Shown here: positions 62,182 through 64,000 of the stretch, piece after piece
How positions within the stretch are numbered: position 1 is the stretch's first letter
Layout: each line of letters begins with the position of its first letter
Program-made: the position numbers and the translations under genes
Notes under the pieces: generated by a model
What the model was told of the DNA's origin: nothing
Database searches by the model: none
The model's input: only the letters and a program-made list of their open reading frames with translations
Assembly: GCF_009848505.1 (NCBI RefSeq)
Contig: NZ_WWDL01000020.1
Span: 41,145 to 105,144, forward strand
Length of the DNA: 64,000 nt
Reading direction: 5' to 3'
Origin: Muricoccus harenae
GTDB lineage: Bacteria > Pseudomonadota > Alphaproteobacteria > Acetobacterales > Acetobacteraceae

Positions 62182-62289
62182 CTAGATGGAGGCCTTGTAA
62201 CCACCCGTGTAGACGCGGCCGGCGTCGGCGATCGCGGCAGGGATCGTGCGGACGACGGTCATCGGCGCGGGGGTCTGGGTCTTGGCCAT
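62182..62289 (-). CDS. 35-residue peptide gene with a strong ribosome binding site
   Basis: The ATG at 62289 follows AGGAAGAGACAGAG, a strong site. The peptide runs MAKTQTPAPMTVVRTIPAAI and then ADAGRVYTGGYKASI to a TAG at 62182-62184. Short, with a hydrophobic middle and a Gly/Tyr/Lys end. No family recognised; it could be a small regulatory or leader peptide. The longer frame upstream lacks coding character. Confidence 0.4.
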   Translation of the reverse strand: MAKTQTPAPMTVVRTIPAAIADAGRVYTGGYKASI

Positions 62290-62639
62290 CTCTGTCTCTT
62301 CCTGTTCGCTAGGCGGTGCGGCGGGAAGTTCCCGACGCCTTCCGACAGGGGGAAGAGGAGCACATGCTCGGGAAAGCACCGTACCTCTGCCGTTCCCACA
62401 CCGTGAAATCGGATGGCCCGGGCGCGCGGCCCATCCTCCGGCAGGGGTGCAGCGGCCAGGTCCGGAAGGATTTCCAATGAACCCCACTTCGAGGCGGCTT
62501 CACCTACCCATCATGATCCCGGACAGAATTCCGGCATTGGCAGCAGGCATCACGCCCGCCGGCGTAGTGCTCCGATAAGATTTCGGCAGCAAAGCTGCAC
62601 GTGAAGCCCAACTCAGGACAGGCCGAATTTTCAAGTCCG

Positions 62640-62871
62640 CCCGGCTGTTCTATTTCACTTCCTTCCAAGCCGAAGACCGACTTTTGGCGCAGGCGATAAA
62701 AATAATTGCATCTGAACCAATGACGCCCTATATCAGCGGGGTCAGGTTCGTTGTTTCGGTTTGCCTTCTCTAGCCCATTCATTTGGGTGTCGGGTTTGTT
62801 TCCGTTTCAAAGTGAAGATGATCCATTGAGCAATACTGCTCAGCGGCTTTTTGTTTGATCGGATACAAATC
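62640..62871 (+). promoter_or_regulatory. AT-rich leader and promoter of the cold-shock gene
   Basis: A 230-base AT-rich region just before the cold-shock gene, in a GC-rich neighbourhood. At 62827-62842 the arms TGAGCA and TGCTCA flank a four-base loop and are followed by GCGGCTTTTTG, 20-30 bases before the start codon: an attenuator-like or temperature-sensing hairpin. Long structured 5' leaders are typical of cspA-type mRNAs. Confidence 0.55.
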
Positions 62872-63078
62872 ATGCCCGTCGGCACCGTTAAGTGGTTTAA
62901 TGCGACCAAGGGTTTCGGCTTCATCCAGCCCGAGGACGGCTCCAAGGACGTCTTCCTGCACATCTCCGACGTTCAGCGCTCGGGCCTGCAGGAGCCGCGT
63001 GAGGGCGACAAGCTCGAGTACGAGATCCTTCAGGGCCAGCAGGGCAAGCAGTCCGCTGGTAACCTTCGCCAGGCTTGA
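62872..63078 (+). CDS. cspA: cold-shock protein, CspA family
   Basis: 68 residues covering one complete cold-shock domain, with RNP1 KGFGFIQPE and RNP2 DVFLHISDV, the nucleic-acid-binding motifs. The ATG at 62872 gives the usual MPVGTVKWFNATKGFG start. Single-stranded RNA/DNA-binding chaperone, expected to melt mRNA structure at low temperature or during growth resumption. Followed by a strong intrinsic terminator. Monocistronic. Confidence 0.95.
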   Translation: MPVGTVKWFNATKGFGFIQPEDGSKDVFLHISDVQRSGLQEPREGDKLEYEILQGQQGKQSAGNLRQA

Positions 63079-63143
63079 GGGTTGAGCGGCGGCCTCCGCC
63101 GCTTCCCTAAACATCGTCGCAGCCCGCGCTGCGATCGGCTTCA

Positions 63144-63178
63144 AGCCCCGGCCGGAGAAATCCGGCCGGGGCTTTCTG
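63144..63178 (+). terminator. intrinsic terminator after the cold-shock gene
   Basis: Perfect 13-base stem AGCCCCGGCCGGA/TCCGGCCGGGGCT with a GAAA tetraloop and a following TTCT, 65 bases after the stop codon. Confidence 0.85.
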
Positions 63179-63421
63179 CGTCTGCGCGCCCCTGCCCGTG
63201 CACCTCGGAGCAGCCCGACGGCAAGGCGGTGGTGCCGCTCCATCACGGGCACAAGATCCACGGTGGAGGGTCAAGAAAGCTGGGGCCGCGACACATAGTT
63301 TAGCGACGCGACCGAGAAAGCGGAGAATGAGGGGGGCCTCTCATCGGAGGCGCCCCATGCTCGACATTGGTGCCCGGCGACGGCGAGCGGCCTTACCAGC
63401 GACCCACCCGAGGCACCCGGC

Positions 63422-63802
63422 ATGACCGGCGGTGCCGGTGCATGGCGGCGGCTGATGCCGGCGGAATTTCCTCCCTTGATCCCGCCACCGGTCCCGACCT
63501 TCGTCTTCACGCCCGGCTTCACCGATGTCGCTTGGCAGCGCCATCTGGTAGAGGCCTTGAGGTCGGCACGTGCAATGCACACGGCCGAGGTGGCCTCCAG
63601 ACCGGATCACACCCTAGGCGGCCCAGCAGAGCCCGATCCTTATGCGAGGACGCTTGGCCGTCTCCTCGATGACCAGTTGGCCGAGGCTGGCGCGAGCCTT
63701 CCCCAGTCAGAAAAACTTCTTGCCGGCCTATGCCCGAACAAGGGTGCGGCAGAGGCCGAGGCGGCAGCAGGGCGCCAGGTCGAACCCACGCCGGAGGAGT
63801 GA
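63422..63802 (+). CDS. hypothetical protein
   Basis: 126 residues from the ATG at 63422 with GAGG nine bases upstream. Pro-rich start (PPLIPPPVPTFVFTPGF) followed by a charged, helical-looking remainder (DVAWQRHLVEALRSARAMH; ARTLGRLLDDQLAEAG). No family recognised. Confidence 0.45.
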   Translation: MTGGAGAWRRLMPAEFPPLIPPPVPTFVFTPGFTDVAWQRHLVEALRSARAMHTAEVASRPDHTLGGPAEPDPYARTLGRLLDDQLAEAGASLPQSEKLLAGLCPNKGAAEAEAAAGRQVEPTPEE

Positions 63803-63885
63803 GCACCAGGCGGCCGTCAACGGTGCGCAAGCCATCAACACCGCCGCCTGAAGCGCTGCCGCCAGGAGATGTCATACCAACCGCC

Positions 63886-64000
63886 TCAGGTTTTGACCTG
63901 CGCCCAGGGGCGGCGCGTAATGGAGGCGATCTGCTCGGGCGTGCTCATCAGCGTGGACCAGGCGTGACAGCATGCGTCGACAATGGCGTCGTAGCTTTCC
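63886..64000 (-). mobile_element. C-terminal end of an IS630-type transposase (runs off the window)
   Basis: The minus strand entering from the right edge reads ESYDAIVDACCHAWSTLM, then PEQIASITRRPWAQVKT and a stop at 63886-63888. This matches the characteristic end of IS630-family DDE transposases. The rest lies beyond 64000. The terminal inverted repeat was not identified. Confidence 0.75.

Overview
The window is a GC-rich stretch of bacterial chromosome with dense coding, many GTG and TTG starts, frequent 1-4 base gene overlaps, and four TctC/Bug-type periplasmic receptors. A fused MrpA-MrpB antiporter, several FCD-type GntR regulators, a CoxL-like molybdoenzyme and the overall protein composition point to an alphaproteobacterium, most likely Acetobacteraceae close to Roseomonas. 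This is inference: the window has no rRNA, tRNA or other marker gene.

Layout. 0-9.4 kb: a small membrane protein behind an 11-base C/G tract, a broken SDR/cupin fusion, a carboxymuconolactone decarboxylase-like protein, a secreted alpha/beta-hydrolase-like protein, a MarC membrane protein, two paralogous SDR oxidoreductases flanking a membrane-anchored DUF305 protein, and an MFS transporter. 9.4-14.3 kb: a catabolic cassette of GntR regulator, isocitrate lyase/PEP-mutase-type lyase, aconitase-type hydratase large and small subunits and a TctC receptor, with three near-identical GntR operators, one lying on the regulator's TTG start codon. 14.4-20.5 kb: a Rid-family protein without the usual arginine, a third SDR, and a two-gene unit of penicillin-acylase-type Ntn hydrolase and GH3-type acyl-amido synthetase. 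21-29.7 kb: a mannitol dehydrogenase-family enzyme, a DUF707 protein, an MFS transporter, an exported NADP-binding protein, then a two-component system followed by a DegP-type protease. 29.7-38.1 kb: a frameshifted, truncated sugar-type ABC ATPase behind a metallophosphoesterase; a CoxL-like subunit, TctC receptor and CMD protein in one unit; a divergent GntR gene; a decayed DctP receptor; and a PrpF/GalD-type isomerase. 38.2-45 kb: a complete Mrp Na+(K+)/H+ antiporter operon with ptsN upstream. 45.2-50.8 kb: GntR and HD-domain genes divergent from a CitE-type lyase, TctC receptor, class III CoA transferase and Crp-type regulator. 50.7-60.2 kb: a FecR-like fragment, a TTC38-type TPR protein and a DUF1127 protein, then three co-directional envelope genes (OmpA-like lipoprotein, caspase-like protease, coiled-coil lipoprotein) facing a SARP/TPR regulator. 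60.4-64 kb: small unknown genes, a cold-shock gene with an AT-rich leader and a strong terminator, and the end of an IS630-type transposase at the right edge.

How the genes fit together. Much of the window is modular carboxylic-acid catabolism: each module pairs a GntR regulator with a TctC (or decayed TRAP) receptor and C-C lyase, hydratase, isomerase or CoA-transfer enzymes. Four loci show decay by fusion, frameshift or truncation. The units most worth following are the caspase/lipoprotein/coiled-coil cluster, the acylase plus GH3 ligase pair, and the lyase/hydratase cassette with its three-operator promoter. All functions are read from translated sequence by eye; no database search was run.
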